NCBI GenBank assembly: GCA_049642465.1
Contig: JBAROV010000053.1
Location: forward strand, 1-57,624
Source: CAWDPQ01 sp049642465
GTDB taxonomy: Bacteria; Acidobacteriota; Vicinamibacteria; Vicinamibacterales; 2-12-FULL-66-21
Direction: 5' to 3'
Length of the DNA stretch: 57,624 nt
Shown here: in pieces, positions 14,861-23,567 of the stretch
Layout of the letters: every line of letters begins with the position of its first letter
How positions within the stretch are numbered: the stretch's first letter is position 1
The notes under the pieces: generated by a model
Databases searched by the model: none
The model's input: only the letters and a program-made list of their open reading frames with translations
What the model was told of the DNA's origin: nothing
Program-made: the position numbers and the translations under genes

Positions 14861-16090
14861 TCATCGTGGCTTCGTGCTCTTCGTGTATGTCGCAGGCATG
14901 TCGTCAGCCGGTGTGCTGAGCGCAGACATTGCCACAGCTCCAAGCAATGGCCCCGGCACGAGCAACAGAAACGCCCATCGCCATCCGACGGATTCGGCAA
15001 TCAGCGGCACCAGCCGCATGCTGATCATTGTCAGCAGAAATCCCAGTGACGTTTGGAGCGTCAGGGCGGTGCCGACGAGCGTTCTGGGGCTGTGCTCGGA
15101 GACGAGCGCGGAAAACTGCGCGGAGTCAGCCACCACCGAGAATCCCCAGACGATGGCGAGGAGCAGGAGGCTGACAAACGGCTGCCCGTAAACGAAACCT
15201 GCAATCGCCGAACATCCTCCGCTCACGATCATTGCCGCTCGCGCCACCCGCGCCTTTCCCCAGCGGTCGCCCCAGGCGCCTGCAGCCACGCAGCCGGCGG
15301 CGCCAGAGGCGATTGCGATGAACGCCACGAGCGGGGCAGTCGCAGTCGCGCTGCCCCGATCGGTCAAGGAATGGGAGGCATACACAGCAATCCAGGCCCA
15401 CATCGCGTACAGCTCCCACATATGCCCGAGATAGCCAAGGGTCGCGAGTCGCACGCCACGACTGTGCAAGACGTGACGCACCGCATGGAAGTCGAAGGGT
15501 GCCGACGCAGTCACATGCGGTCCGTCGCCGACCGTCGCGATCACAATTGCACCACCGGCGAGAGCGAGCGCCGACGAAAACCCGAGCAGCATGCGCCAGG
15601 GGACGTCTGCAGCGTGCCCTGAGCTTGTCGAAGCGGAGAGCCAACTGAGGAGATGAGGGAACGCCGAACCGATCGTCAGCGCACCAACGACAACGCCAAG
15701 TGCCCAGCCACGACGCTCGAGAAACCACCCCGCGGTGATCTTCATGCCCGGCGGATACACGCACGCCAGCGCCATGCCGGTCACGAATCGCAAGGCCATG
15801 ATGGCTGTGGCGGATGGAGCAAACGCGATCGTGGCATTGGAAAGAGCCCCCACGACGCAACCGGCGGCAAACAAGCGTCGAGGATTTATGGCATCGGCCA
15901 GATTCAGCATCGCGCTTGCGAGCGTGCCGGCGACGAACCCCGCCTGCACGGCCATCGTCAGCCACGCGGTCGCGCCGGCCGTCAATTGGAATTCGCGCGC
16001 GATGGCGGGCGCCGCGGCCGTCGCCGAAAACCACAGAGTCATGCCGAGAAACTGTGCCGTGGCAATACGCCAGAGCATCCGATGCGCCAT
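14861..16090 (-). CDS. MFS transporter
   Basis: A 409-residue major facilitator with about 12 membrane segments, beginning MAHRMLWRIATAQFLGMTLWF. The second helix region and the loop RLFAAGC follow the MFS pattern, and the centre carries a hydrophilic loop (STSSGHAADVPW). It resembles NarK/CynX-type exporters; the substrate is unknown. That loop is encoded by a copy of the dispersed element (15616-15634), showing insertion of the repeat into a coding gene without breaking the frame. It is divergent from gamma-glutamyltransferase with 41 nt between the starts. Confidence 0.85.
   Translation of the reverse strand: MAHRMLWRIATAQFLGMTLWFSATAAAPAIAREFQLTAGATAWLTMAVQAGFVAGTLASAMLNLADAINPRRLFAAGCVVGALSNATIAFAPSATAIMALRFVTGMALACVYPPGMKITAGWFLERRGWALGVVVGALTIGSAFPHLLSWLSASTSSGHAADVPWRMLLGFSSALALAGGAIVIATVGDGPHVTASAPFDFHAVRHVLHSRGVRLATLGYLGHMWELYAMWAWIAVYASHSLTDRGSATATAPLVAFIAIASGAAGCVAAGAWGDRWGKARVARAAMIVSGGCSAIAGFVYGQPFVSLLLLAIVWGFSVVADSAQFSALVSEHSPRTLVGTALTLQTSLGFLLTMISMRLVPLIAESVGWRWAFLLLVPGPLLGAVAMSALSTPADDMPATYTKSTKPR
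15616..15634. repeat. Dispersed element inside the MFS gene
   Basis: GCCCTGAGCTTGTCGAAGC, the same core as the elements at 10569, 13595 and 50923. It encodes the ASTSSGHA stretch of a cytoplasmic or periplasmic loop. Confidence 0.7.
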
Positions 16091-16131
16091 TTGCGGTTTA
16101 CGATGAGCGAATTAGCCGATACGATGCAACT

Positions 16132-17934
16132 GTGATCTCCAATGCCTTTCGTCTCGCCACAGTCTCTGTGGCGTGTTTCGCAGCTCTTTCGGCGCTTCCA
16201 TCCGCGCAGCAGGGTCCTCTTCGTTCTGAGGTGCGAGCGTCGCACGGTGTCGTCGCCGCAGGCCGCACGTTTACCGTGGAGGCCGGCGCCCGACTGCTGA
16301 CATCCGGTGGGAACGCCATCGACGCGGGCGTCGCATCGATTCTTGCCGCCGCCGTCGTGGAAATCTCCCACTTCGGACTCGGGGGCGAGGCGCCAATCAT
16401 CGTTTACTCGACCAAGGACCGCCGCGTCGTGGTCTTCAACGGCCAGGGGTCCGCTCCTCGAGCCGCTACGCCGGCGCTGTTTGCAGGGCGTGAGGCGATT
16501 CCTGGCAACGGTCCTCTCGGCGCGACCATTCCAGCCGTTATCGATTCCGTAACGCTGGCGCTCGCGCAGTACGGGACGCGTTCGTTTGCCGATGTCGCGG
16601 CACCGGCAATTGCGCTGGCGGACGGCTTCCCGATGTACGAGTTCCTTCGCCACTACCTGGAAACCGAGCGCAAAGCGTCCGAGCCGTACGCCTGGACGAT
16701 GAGGACGTATTACCCGAGTGGACGGATTACCCCGACCGGAGAGATCTTCCGGCAGCAGAATCTGGCGGCGACGCTGCGCGCGCTCGTGGCTGCTGAGCAG
16801 AAGGCGCTGCAGGCAGGCGCGTCGCGCAGCGAAGCGATTCAGGCGGCGCGTGACGCGTTTTACAAGGGACCAATCGCGCAGCGGGTCACGGCAGCCGTCC
16901 GCGAAGCCGGCGGCGTCATGACGGAGGAAGATCTCGCCGCGTATCACGGCAAGGTCGAAGAACCCGCTACTGTGACGTATCGCGGCTATTCCGTCTACAA
17001 GGCTGGATTCTGGAACCAGGGGCCTGTGCTCTTGCAGACGCTCCGTCTGCTCGAGGGATTCGATCTCGGTCGGATGGGCGCAGGATCGCCCGACGCGATT
17101 CACACGATCGTTGAAGCCATAAAACTGGCATACGCCGATCGCGATCGCTACTACGGGGATCCGGACTTCGTGCGCGTCCCCGGCGATGCGCTGCTGTCCG
17201 AGCCGTACGCGGCGTCCAGGCGGCCGCTCATCGATCCGCAGCGGGCGAGCCTGGAGAACCGTCCCGGCAATCCGGTTCGCGCGATCACCAGTGCCTCTCT
17301 TCATTTCACGAAGCCCATCGTCAGCGGATCTATCCCGCGTGAGCCCGGCGATACAACCTCCGTGCAGATCGCGGATGCGGAGGGCAATCTGTTTTCCGCG
17401 ACGCCAAGCTCCGGCTGGCTGCTCGGAGGGGCGTTCGTGGCTGGAGATACGGGCGTGCCGATGAGCAATCGGATGCAGGCATTCAGGCTCGAACCTTCGA
17501 GTCCCAACGTGCTCGCGGGAGGCAAGCGCCCGCGCACGACCCTGACGCCGAGCGTGGTGTTGAAGGACGGCCGTCCGTTTCTCGCGATTGGCACGCCAGG
17601 AGGAGACAGTCAGGACCAGCAAATCCTGCTCGTGCTGCTGAACATCATTGATTTTGGAATGGACGTGCAAGCGGCAATCGAAGCGCCTCGGGTGAACTCG
17701 CTGCATCCGGAAAGCTCGTTTGACGACCATCGTGCTCAACCGGGCGTGCTCGAAGCCGAATCCACGCTCTCACCTCAGACATTGAAGGAATTGGCCGCAC
17801 GCGGGCATCTGTTGCGGATGCGACCGCCTTATGGCATCTCGACCGGTGTCGTCGCCGCCGGTGTCGATCCCGTCAGCGGCCGCCTCCGCGGTGGCGCTGA
17901 TCCACGCCGCGAGCGTGCGCTGGTGGCGTGGTAG
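16132..17934 (+). CDS. ggt: Gamma-glutamyltransferase
   Basis: A 600-residue N-terminal-nucleophile hydrolase that transfers or hydrolyses gamma-glutamyl groups, as in periplasmic glutathione turnover. A signal peptide (FRLATVSVACFAALSALPSAQ) targets export. The chain is cut before a threonine; here GDTTSVQIAD puts that nucleophile at about Thr408, where many family members have TTHxS, and this one has TTS. Other family signs are GGNAIDAGVA, HFGLGGEAP and the C-terminal GTPGGDSQDQQILLVLLNII. The GTG at 16132 is chosen because a TACGAT box at 16120-16125 and the signal peptide fit it; the reading frame upstream overlaps the divergent MFS gene. It is followed by the M16 pair with 3 nt spacing. 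Confidence 0.9.
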   Translation: MISNAFRLATVSVACFAALSALPSAQQGPLRSEVRASHGVVAAGRTFTVEAGARLLTSGGNAIDAGVASILAAAVVEISHFGLGGEAPIIVYSTKDRRVVVFNGQGSAPRAATPALFAGREAIPGNGPLGATIPAVIDSVTLALAQYGTRSFADVAAPAIALADGFPMYEFLRHYLETERKASEPYAWTMRTYYPSGRITPTGEIFRQQNLAATLRALVAAEQKALQAGASRSEAIQAARDAFYKGPIAQRVTAAVREAGGVMTEEDLAAYHGKVEEPATVTYRGYSVYKAGFWNQGPVLLQTLRLLEGFDLGRMGAGSPDAIHTIVEAIKLAYADRDRYYGDPDFVRVPGDALLSEPYAASRRPLIDPQRASLENRPGNPVRAITSASLHFTKPIVSGSIPREPGDTTSVQIADAEGNLFSATPSSGWLLGGAFVAGDTGVPMSNRMQAFRLEPSSPNVLAGGKRPRTTLTPSVVLKDGRPFLAIGTPGGDSQDQQILLVLLNIIDFGMDVQAAIEAPRVNSLHPESSFDDHRAQPGVLEAESTLSPQTLKELAARGHLLRMRPPYGISTGVVAAGVDPVSGRLRGGADPRRERALVAW

Positions 17935-17937
17935 CTC

Positions 17938-19248
17938 ATGGACATTTCGTTCACCTCACACAAACTCGACAACGGACTCGACGTCCTGGTGCACGAGGAT
18001 CACGGATGTCCGATCGTGGCCGTCAACGTCTGGTACCACGTGGGCTCCAAGAACGAGACACGTGGCCGCACGGGTTTCGCCCACCTCTTCGAACACCTGA
18101 TGTTTGAAGGGTCACAGCACTACGACCGGGGCTATTTCCACCCGCTGCAGGAAGCTGGGGCATCGCTGAATGGATCGACGAACGCCGACCGCACGAACTA
18201 TTGGGAGGTGGTGCCGACCAACGCACTCGAACTGGCGCTGTGGATGGAATCCGATCGGATGGGATACCTGCTGCCCGCGCTGACGGCGGCAAAATTCGAC
18301 AACCAGCGCGACGTCGTGTTGAACGAGCGCAGACAGAACTATGAGAACCGGCCTTATGGGCTCGCCGGGATGGCGCTCATGGCGGCACTCTATCCCGCCG
18401 ATCATCCGTATCACTGGCTCACGATTGGGGAAGCCGACGACCTCCGCGCGGCCAAACTCGATGACGTGAAGGCGTTTTTTCAGGCCTACTATCGCCCAGA
18501 GAACGCATCGATTGCGGTCGCCGGCGACGTGGACACCACCGAGGTCCTGGTTCTCGTGGATGACTACTTTGGCGAGATCGATGCCGGTGACGATACCCCG
18601 CCGTTCCGTGCAAAGAGGCCGTCACCTCCAGCCGCGGAAATCCGGTTGCTGCACGAAGACCGCGTCGAGCTGCCGCGGCTCTATCTCGCCTGGCATTCGC
18701 CGGCGCTCTTCGCCGAGACCGACGCGGAGCTCGATCTCGTCGCCGATCTCCTCTCGAGCGGAAAGACATCGCGTCTGTACCGGAGTCTGGTCTACGAGCA
18801 GCGGATTGCCACTGAAATCGCTGCTTCGCAGAATTCCCGCGAAGCTGGTGGCTTCTTCCAGGTTGCTGCGACCGCCGCGCCAGGTCGGACGCTGGCGGAG
18901 CTCGATCGGGCGATTGGCGCGGAGATCGATGCCATTGCGACGAAAGGGCCAGTAGAGGCCGAAATGGAACGTGCGCTCGCTCAGGCCGAAGCGCACTTCA
19001 TTTATCGCCTGCAGACCGTTGGCGGTTTTGGCGGGAAGTCGGATCAGTTGAACGCTTACAACGTGTTTCTCGGCGACCCCGGCTTCTTCGAGCGGGATCT
19101 CGCCCGATATCGCAATGTGACCGCAGACGCGCTGAAGCGTGCCGCGGCGGAATGGCTTCCAGTCAACCGGCGCGTGGCCCTCAGCGTCGTTCCTCGCGGA
19201 CGCATTGCGCTCGCCTTGCCGAACTCCGAACCCGTGGTGGTCAGCTGA
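17938..19248 (+). CDS. M16 family zinc metallopeptidase, catalytic subunit
   Basis: A 436-residue M16B-type peptidase. The inverted zinc motif HLFEH lies at residues 49-53 (H49, E52, H53), with the third ligand Glu130 in VVLNERRQ, 77 residues further on as in the HxxEH-x76-E pattern. It needs a partner domain to enclose a substrate chamber, which the next gene supplies. No signal peptide is clear, so it may be cytoplasmic or exported with its partner. The start ATG is 3 nt after the ggt stop and its own stop overlaps the next ATG (TGATG), pointing to one operon ggt-M16-M16. Confidence 0.9.
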   Translation: MDISFTSHKLDNGLDVLVHEDHGCPIVAVNVWYHVGSKNETRGRTGFAHLFEHLMFEGSQHYDRGYFHPLQEAGASLNGSTNADRTNYWEVVPTNALELALWMESDRMGYLLPALTAAKFDNQRDVVLNERRQNYENRPYGLAGMALMAALYPADHPYHWLTIGEADDLRAAKLDDVKAFFQAYYRPENASIAVAGDVDTTEVLVLVDDYFGEIDAGDDTPPFRAKRPSPPAAEIRLLHEDRVELPRLYLAWHSPALFAETDAELDLVADLLSSGKTSRLYRSLVYEQRIATEIAASQNSREAGGFFQVAATAAPGRTLAELDRAIGAEIDAIATKGPVEAEMERALAQAEAHFIYRLQTVGGFGGKSDQLNAYNVFLGDPGFFERDLARYRNVTADALKRAAAEWLPVNRRVALSVVPRGRIALALPNSEPVVVS

Positions 19249-20612
19249 TGGGTGTCAACCGCTCGCGGCTGCCAGCGCTGGGACCCGACCCGCCGTTTCA
19301 GTTCCCGGAGATTCGCCGGCACGAGACCGGCAATGGCATGCGCGTGTGGACCGTCGAACACCGCGAGGTGCCGCTCGTCAGCGCGTTCGTGCTCCTTCCG
19401 ATCGGCGCGGGGAGCGACCCTCCGGAGCGGCCCGGGCTCGCCGCTATTACCGGTGATCTGCTGGACGAAGGGTGCGGGTCGCTGAACGCGCTGGAGCTGC
19501 ACGACGCGCTGGCGCGGATCGGCGCGCAACTCGAAACGGAAGTCGGATCTGACGGAACACTGCTCGAACTGACGATGCTCGCCCGGCACGCGACGCGTGG
19601 GCTGGATCTGCTGGCGGACATGGTGCTGAGGCCGCGGCTCGAGCAGCGAGACTTCGATCGCGTCCGGGATCTGCGTCTCAATCGCCTCGTGCAGTTACGC
19701 GACACGCCATCAGCGCTTGCCGATCGCGTGTACGCAGAGCTGCTGTTCAAAGGACACCCCTACGGACATTTGCCGATTGGCACCGAAGGGTCGCTGCGGG
19801 CGATGAACCTCCGCGAAGTCAGCGCGTTTCACGCGCGAAACTACTGTCCTTCGATCGCCACCATTGTCGCCGTCGGCGACGCCTCGCACGCGCAGCTCGC
19901 GGCGCTCGTCCGGAAAGCCTTCGGTGAATGGAAAGCGGCGGCACCAGACCCACCGCCCAGCGATCTCGCGCAACGAGCCCCCCAACCGGCTCCACGCCTG
20001 GCCGTCGTCAATCGCGCGGCCGCTGCCCAGTCGGAGTTGCGGATCGGTCACGTCGGTCCGCCGCGAACCACGCCTGACTATCACGCGCTGCTGGTGATGA
20101 ACATGGTGCTCGGAGGCCAGTTCGTCAGCCGGATCAACATGAATCTTCGCGAGGACAAGGGCTACACCTACGGCGCACGGACCAGTTTCGATTTCCGCCG
20201 CGCTCCCGGTCCATTCACGCTGCAGGCGAGTGTGCAATCCGATGCGACGACGGATGCCGTCCGCGAGGCCATCGGCGAAATTCGCGCGATCAGGGGCGAG
20301 CGTCCGGTAACGAAGGAGGAGCTGGAACTTGGACGTGCCGCACTGACCCGCGGCTACCCGCGCAACTTCGAAACTGCCGATCAGGTTGGTCGTGCGGCCG
20401 TGCAGCTCGCGCTCTATGACCTGCCGGATGACTATTTCACGACCTTTGTGCCCAAAGTGCTCGCGCTCACCGAGGCGGACGTCACGCGCGCGGCCGCCGA
20501 GCACCTCGATCCCTCGCGATTGGTGACAGTTATCGTTGGGGATCGAGAAAAGATTGGCCCCTCGTTGCATCGGCTCGAGTTAGGGGAAGCGTCCGAAATC
20601 GCGATCGCGTAG
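19248..20612 (+). CDS. M16 family non-catalytic partner subunit (R/Y type)
   Basis: A 454-residue M16-fold protein without the HxxEH motif; the corresponding site reads ITGDLLDEG. It keeps the substrate-binding pair typical of inactive partners: GYTYGAR at residues 305-311, with Tyr and Arg that hold the peptide C-terminus in heterodimeric M16 enzymes such as the Sphingomonas A1 peptidase. Together with the preceding gene it should form a clamshell peptidase degrading short peptides. The start ATG at 19248 overlaps the previous stop; an in-frame opening back to 19152 is shadow. Confidence 0.9.
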   Translation: MGVNRSRLPALGPDPPFQFPEIRRHETGNGMRVWTVEHREVPLVSAFVLLPIGAGSDPPERPGLAAITGDLLDEGCGSLNALELHDALARIGAQLETEVGSDGTLLELTMLARHATRGLDLLADMVLRPRLEQRDFDRVRDLRLNRLVQLRDTPSALADRVYAELLFKGHPYGHLPIGTEGSLRAMNLREVSAFHARNYCPSIATIVAVGDASHAQLAALVRKAFGEWKAAAPDPPPSDLAQRAPQPAPRLAVVNRAAAAQSELRIGHVGPPRTTPDYHALLVMNMVLGGQFVSRINMNLREDKGYTYGARTSFDFRRAPGPFTLQASVQSDATTDAVREAIGEIRAIRGERPVTKEELELGRAALTRGYPRNFETADQVGRAAVQLALYDLPDDYFTTFVPKVLALTEADVTRAAAEHLDPSRLVTVIVGDREKIGPSLHRLELGEASEIAIA

Positions 20613-20614
20613 GC

Positions 20615-20646
20615 GGGAGGACGGGAGGTCGGGAGGTCGGGAGATC
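20615..20646. repeat. GGGAGGTC octamer array
   Basis: Four 8-nt units (GGGAGGAC, GGGAGGTC, GGGAGGTC, GGGAGATC). With a pyrimidine-rich array at 20952-20990 it brackets the small membrane gene at 20734-20946. Confidence 0.75.
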
Positions 20647-20690
20647 GGTTGAGGTTGGGGAGGAACCCTTCTGACGAGCCTGGCGTCCAA

Positions 20691-20719
20691 CTGACAGACT
20701 CGCGGCAGCGTTGTACACT
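20691..20719 (+). promoter_or_regulatory. Strong sigma70-like promoter, near-leaderless
   Basis: CTGACA at 20691-20696, a 17-nt spacer and TACACT at 20714-20719. The ATG at 20734 lies 14 nt after the -10 box, giving a predicted leader of 7-8 nt. Confidence 0.6.
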
Positions 20720-20733
20720 GACCGCGATCCTGT

Positions 20734-20946
20734 ATGACCATTGCGCGCGTGAGCCTCAGCCTCGTGGGGGTGGTCGGCATCGTAGCAGCCACGTTGGCCG
20801 GCGCAACTCTCTGGCTCCTGGTCACCCAGCCTGTCACAACTGCGGACGCGATCGGTGCCGCAACTCAGGGCGAGATCTCACCGCTGGTGAAGGCACTCGC
20901 CGGCGCAATTTACGAGGCGCTCGAGGGATTGCTGAAGTACCTGTAA
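20734..20946 (+). CDS. Small single-pass membrane protein (70 aa)
   Basis: Begins MTIARVSLSLVGVVGIVAA and has one hydrophobic segment to about residue 30 (GVVGIVAATLAGATLWLLV). A periplasmic or cytosolic tail then ends with two amphipathic helices (VKALAGAIYEALEGLLKYL). A well-formed promoter directly upstream supports expression. Function unknown; the shape resembles small membrane regulators or toxin-like peptides, but nothing specific supports either. Confidence 0.62.
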   Translation: MTIARVSLSLVGVVGIVAATLAGATLWLLVTQPVTTADAIGAATQGEISPLVKALAGAIYEALEGLLKYL

Positions 20947-20951
20947 GCCGT

Positions 20952-20990
20952 CCTCCGCTTTCCCGCTTTCGCTTTCCCGTTCTCCCGTTC
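20952..20990. repeat. CTTTCCCG/TTCTCCCG octamer array (right bracket)
   Basis: Pyrimidine-rich repeats (CTTTCCCGCTTTCGCTTTCC and GTTCTCCCG) immediately 3' of the small membrane gene, opposite in strand sense to the array at 20615-20646. Confidence 0.65.
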
Positions 20991-21996
20991 ACAGGTTCTT
21001 ACTCAAAAACCGACACAGCACGAGTCCATCCATCCACTTGAACGGTGTGACTCCCGTGCTGTAATGCCCGCACGGCAATACCGTCAATTCGTGCGCAATC
21101 TGCCGGTTTCTGAACTCTTCAACGAGCATCCGCGACAGGCGGACGGGGAACGTCAGATCGTACCGCGCATAGACAAGCAAGATCTTCTTGCCGCGAACCC
21201 GTTCGAGATACGGGAACGGTGAGATAGGAAGCCAGATGCGACGGAGACGTTCGAGATCAACGTGGCCGTCCAGTCCGCTTCGCACGTGCGCGGTCGACAA
21301 ACCCTCCCACACCACATCCGCAAAAAACGGAGAGATATGGTTCAGCGCCGCCGCGTTGAGGAGCGGTTCGTGCGCGGCCGTCAGCATCGACAGGCACGAG
21401 CCGAGACTCGTGCCCAGAATGCCAATGGATTCGTAGCCCTCCGAGGCCAGCCACGCGATCGATCTGCGTGCGTCCAGCACCGCCTGACGACAGACCTGTG
21501 CGGTCCGCCCGAGATTGGAACTGACGATGTAGTCGGCGCGACGCAGTTCCGGTGGTTTGCGTGCGTCGTGATACGGGAGGCTGAGACGAAGCGCGGTCAG
21601 ACCGAACCGATTCAGCAGACGGCAGAGCCCGACGTGCCCCTGCTCGTCGGAATTCCACTGAGGCAAGACGAGTACCGCACGTTTGCGGCCGCGGGTGGAC
21701 CAATCCGCGAACAGCCGGGCGTGGACCACGTTGTTTTCAGCATGGGGAGTTTCGACCGCGCTCGGAAAGGTCAGATGATTGCCGCGAAGCGTGTAGCGAT
21801 CGCACGGTGTCAGGGCAAAAAATCGATCGCTGTCGGCGAGCGCTTTCGCCGCCCACCGTTCGAGCCGTTCGGCGTCTTCGCCGGTATCACCGTGCGCGTC
21901 TACCCACTCGCAGCCCCACTCGAATGGCCGAACGATGCGGTCTTCCGCCGCGGACGCGAGGCGCCGCTCCCAGTGATGAAAAACGCGAGAAATCAA
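20989..21996 (-). CDS. Alpha/beta hydrolase, ABHD18-like
   Basis: A 335-residue alpha/beta hydrolase. The nucleophile elbow GTSLGS places Ser197, with the acid in VYARYDLTFP and the catalytic His in VLPCGHYSTG near the end. VLVLPQWNSDEQGH corresponds to the oxyanion strand and loop. No signal peptide. The overall pattern resembles the ABHD18/DUF2048 branch; the physiological ester is unknown. Its stop is inside the end of the upstream octamer array. The start is the first ATG after a gap in which a small rightward ORF (22069) can be read. Confidence 0.8.
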   Translation of the reverse strand: MISRVFHHWERRLASAAEDRIVRPFEWGCEWVDAHGDTGEDAERLERWAAKALADSDRFFALTPCDRYTLRGNHLTFPSAVETPHAENNVVHARLFADWSTRGRKRAVLVLPQWNSDEQGHVGLCRLLNRFGLTALRLSLPYHDARKPPELRRADYIVSSNLGRTAQVCRQAVLDARRSIAWLASEGYESIGILGTSLGSCLSMLTAAHEPLLNAAALNHISPFFADVVWEGLSTAHVRSGLDGHVDLERLRRIWLPISPFPYLERVRGKKILLVYARYDLTFPVRLSRMLVEEFRNRQIAHELTVLPCGHYSTGVTPFKWMDGLVLCRFLSKNL

Positions 21997-22068
21997 GCAG
22001 GCCCGCCTTCGCGCCTACCGCACCTCGGCGCGCCAGGGTTCCGGCAGGACCCTTGCACGTAGCACAGC

Positions 22069-22236
22069 ATGATCGAACAACCTCCGATACCCGACGTGCC
22101 GCATCCGCCGGACGCGATCCGGTTTCCGCAGCCCGTGAATCTTCCGGTGCCACCCAGTCGTCCCGATGAAGGGGAAGAGGGGCCCGAGGTTCACCCGGTG
22201 CCGCCGCCCACGGATCCGGGACCGGCGCCGCTCTGA
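22069..22236 (+). CDS. Proline-rich 55-residue ORF, uncertain
   Basis: Reads MIEQPPIPDVPHPPDAIRFP and ends in PPPTDPGPAPL, with about a third proline and several acidic residues. It sits divergently from the alpha/beta hydrolase, and its last 46 nt overlap the end of the amidase gene on the other strand. Third positions are largely G/C, as expected for the genome, and there are no internal stops. The start has no convincing Shine-Dalgarno sequence. It could be a small intrinsically disordered protein or chance reading of GC-rich DNA. Confidence 0.35.
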   Translation: MIEQPPIPDVPHPPDAIRFPQPVNLPVPPSRPDEGEEGPEVHPVPPPTDPGPAPL

Positions 22237-23564
22237 CAGGCGCGCTCGACAGCGGCGGCAATGTCCAGAAGCCGCTCGGTACGGCTCCGCTGACCGATGA
22301 GCTGTAGCGCGCGGGGCATTCCGTCCCGTCCGTCCCCGTCCGGTAGCACGATGGCGGGATGACCGGTCATGTTGAAAAGCTGAGTCAGCTTCAACATCGC
22401 CGCCCGTACTGGTTGCGTCACCCCATCGACTTCGACCGTCGATGCGCCGATGGGGGGTGCGGGAATTATCATCGCCGGCAGAAGCAGCGCATCACATCCC
22501 CGAAGCGCGCGATCGACCTCTCGCGTCAGAATCTGCCGTAATCGCATCGCGCGAACGTAATCCTCTGCGAGCACATACCTGCCCATTTCCAGCCGAAGCC
22601 GAACGCCGGGCGAGTACTTGTCGCCGAACGCCTCCAGCCACCGCGCGTGAAACGCGGCCGCTTCCGGCAGGACGATGTGCAGGTAGACATCGGGCGTCCA
22701 TTCCGCGTGCGGGATTTCGACATCGATGATCGTGTGGCCGCGTGCACGCAGCGCGTGCTTTACACGCTCGATCATCGCCCGAACATCCGCGTCGAGAGGC
22801 TGCATGAAGTATCCGCCAAGCAGTCCAAACGTCAGCGACCCTCCTGCCGCCGCGACGCCCCGCACTGTCGTCCCCTTCATGGCCTGGAACAGCATGCCGA
22901 CATCAGAAACGGTGAGTCCCATCGGACCAATATGATCCAGCGTCGTACTAAGAGGAACGACGCCCTCGCAGGTCAGCTCACCCATCGTCGGCTTGAGTCC
23001 GACGATGCCGCACGCAGCAGCGGGAATGCGAATCGATCCGCCCGTGTCTGTGCCGATTGCGCCGAGACACATCCCCGCGGCAAGCGCGGCACCCGAACCG
23101 CCGCTCGATCCGCCGGCGCTGCGTGACGGGTCCCGAGGATTTCGTACCGGACCGAACGCCGACTCATCGCTCGTCGTGCCGAACGCGAACTCGTGCAGAT
23201 TGGTTTTTCCAAGGATGATGGCGCCCGCCTCCCGCAACCGGGCGACACTCGGCGCGTCTATTTGCGGGACTGGCGCGGGCAGTGCCGATCCTGAAGTCGT
23301 GGGCATGCCACGGACGTCAACGAGGTCCTTGATGACAACGGGAATCCCGTGCAATGGTCCGCGGTAGGCGCCCGTCCGGATTTCACGCTCGGCCTCCCGC
23401 GCATCTTCTACGGCTTCCTGTTCTCGCAGCGCGGTAAACGCGTTCAGGTCGCGAAGCGCTGCAGCGCGGTCGAGGCATTCGCGCGTGAGGTCGACGGGCG
23501 AGAGGGTGAGCCCCTTGATGCGAGGCGCGAGTTCCGCAATGCTCCGTGTCATCACATCTCTCAT
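22191..23564 (-). CDS. Amidase (amidase-signature family)
   Basis: A 457-residue GatA-like amidase that cleaves carbon-nitrogen bonds with a Ser-cisSer-Lys triad. Lys79 lies in VVIKDLVD, the Gly/Ser-rich signature GGSSGGSGAALAAG puts the cis-serine at about 153, and the nucleophile is Ser177 in GTDTGGSIRIPAA. It is a stand-alone amidase, not a GatA in a gatCAB operon. No signal peptide. A 56-residue gene starts immediately upstream, with its stop 3 nt before this start, so the two are likely co-transcribed; that small protein may be a GatC-like accessory. The first ATG (MRDVMTRS) is taken; the in-frame ATG at residue 5 is possible. Confidence 0.88.
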   Translation of the reverse strand: MRDVMTRSIAELAPRIKGLTLSPVDLTRECLDRAAALRDLNAFTALREQEAVEDAREAEREIRTGAYRGPLHGIPVVIKDLVDVRGMPTTSGSALPAPVPQIDAPSVARLREAGAIILGKTNLHEFAFGTTSDESAFGPVRNPRDPSRSAGGSSGGSGAALAAGMCLGAIGTDTGGSIRIPAAACGIVGLKPTMGELTCEGVVPLSTTLDHIGPMGLTVSDVGMLFQAMKGTTVRGVAAAGGSLTFGLLGGYFMQPLDADVRAMIERVKHALRARGHTIIDVEIPHAEWTPDVYLHIVLPEAAAFHARWLEAFGDKYSPGVRLRLEMGRYVLAEDYVRAMRLRQILTREVDRALRGCDALLLPAMIIPAPPIGASTVEVDGVTQPVRAAMLKLTQLFNMTGHPAIVLPDGDGRDGMPRALQLIGQRSRTERLLDIAAAVERACQSGAGPGSVGGGTG

Positions 23565-23567
23565 GAC

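Noticed and set aside
22191..23564. GatA subunit of the tRNA amidotransferase
   Set aside because: No gatB is adjacent, and the small upstream gene does not show a recognisable GatC sequence.
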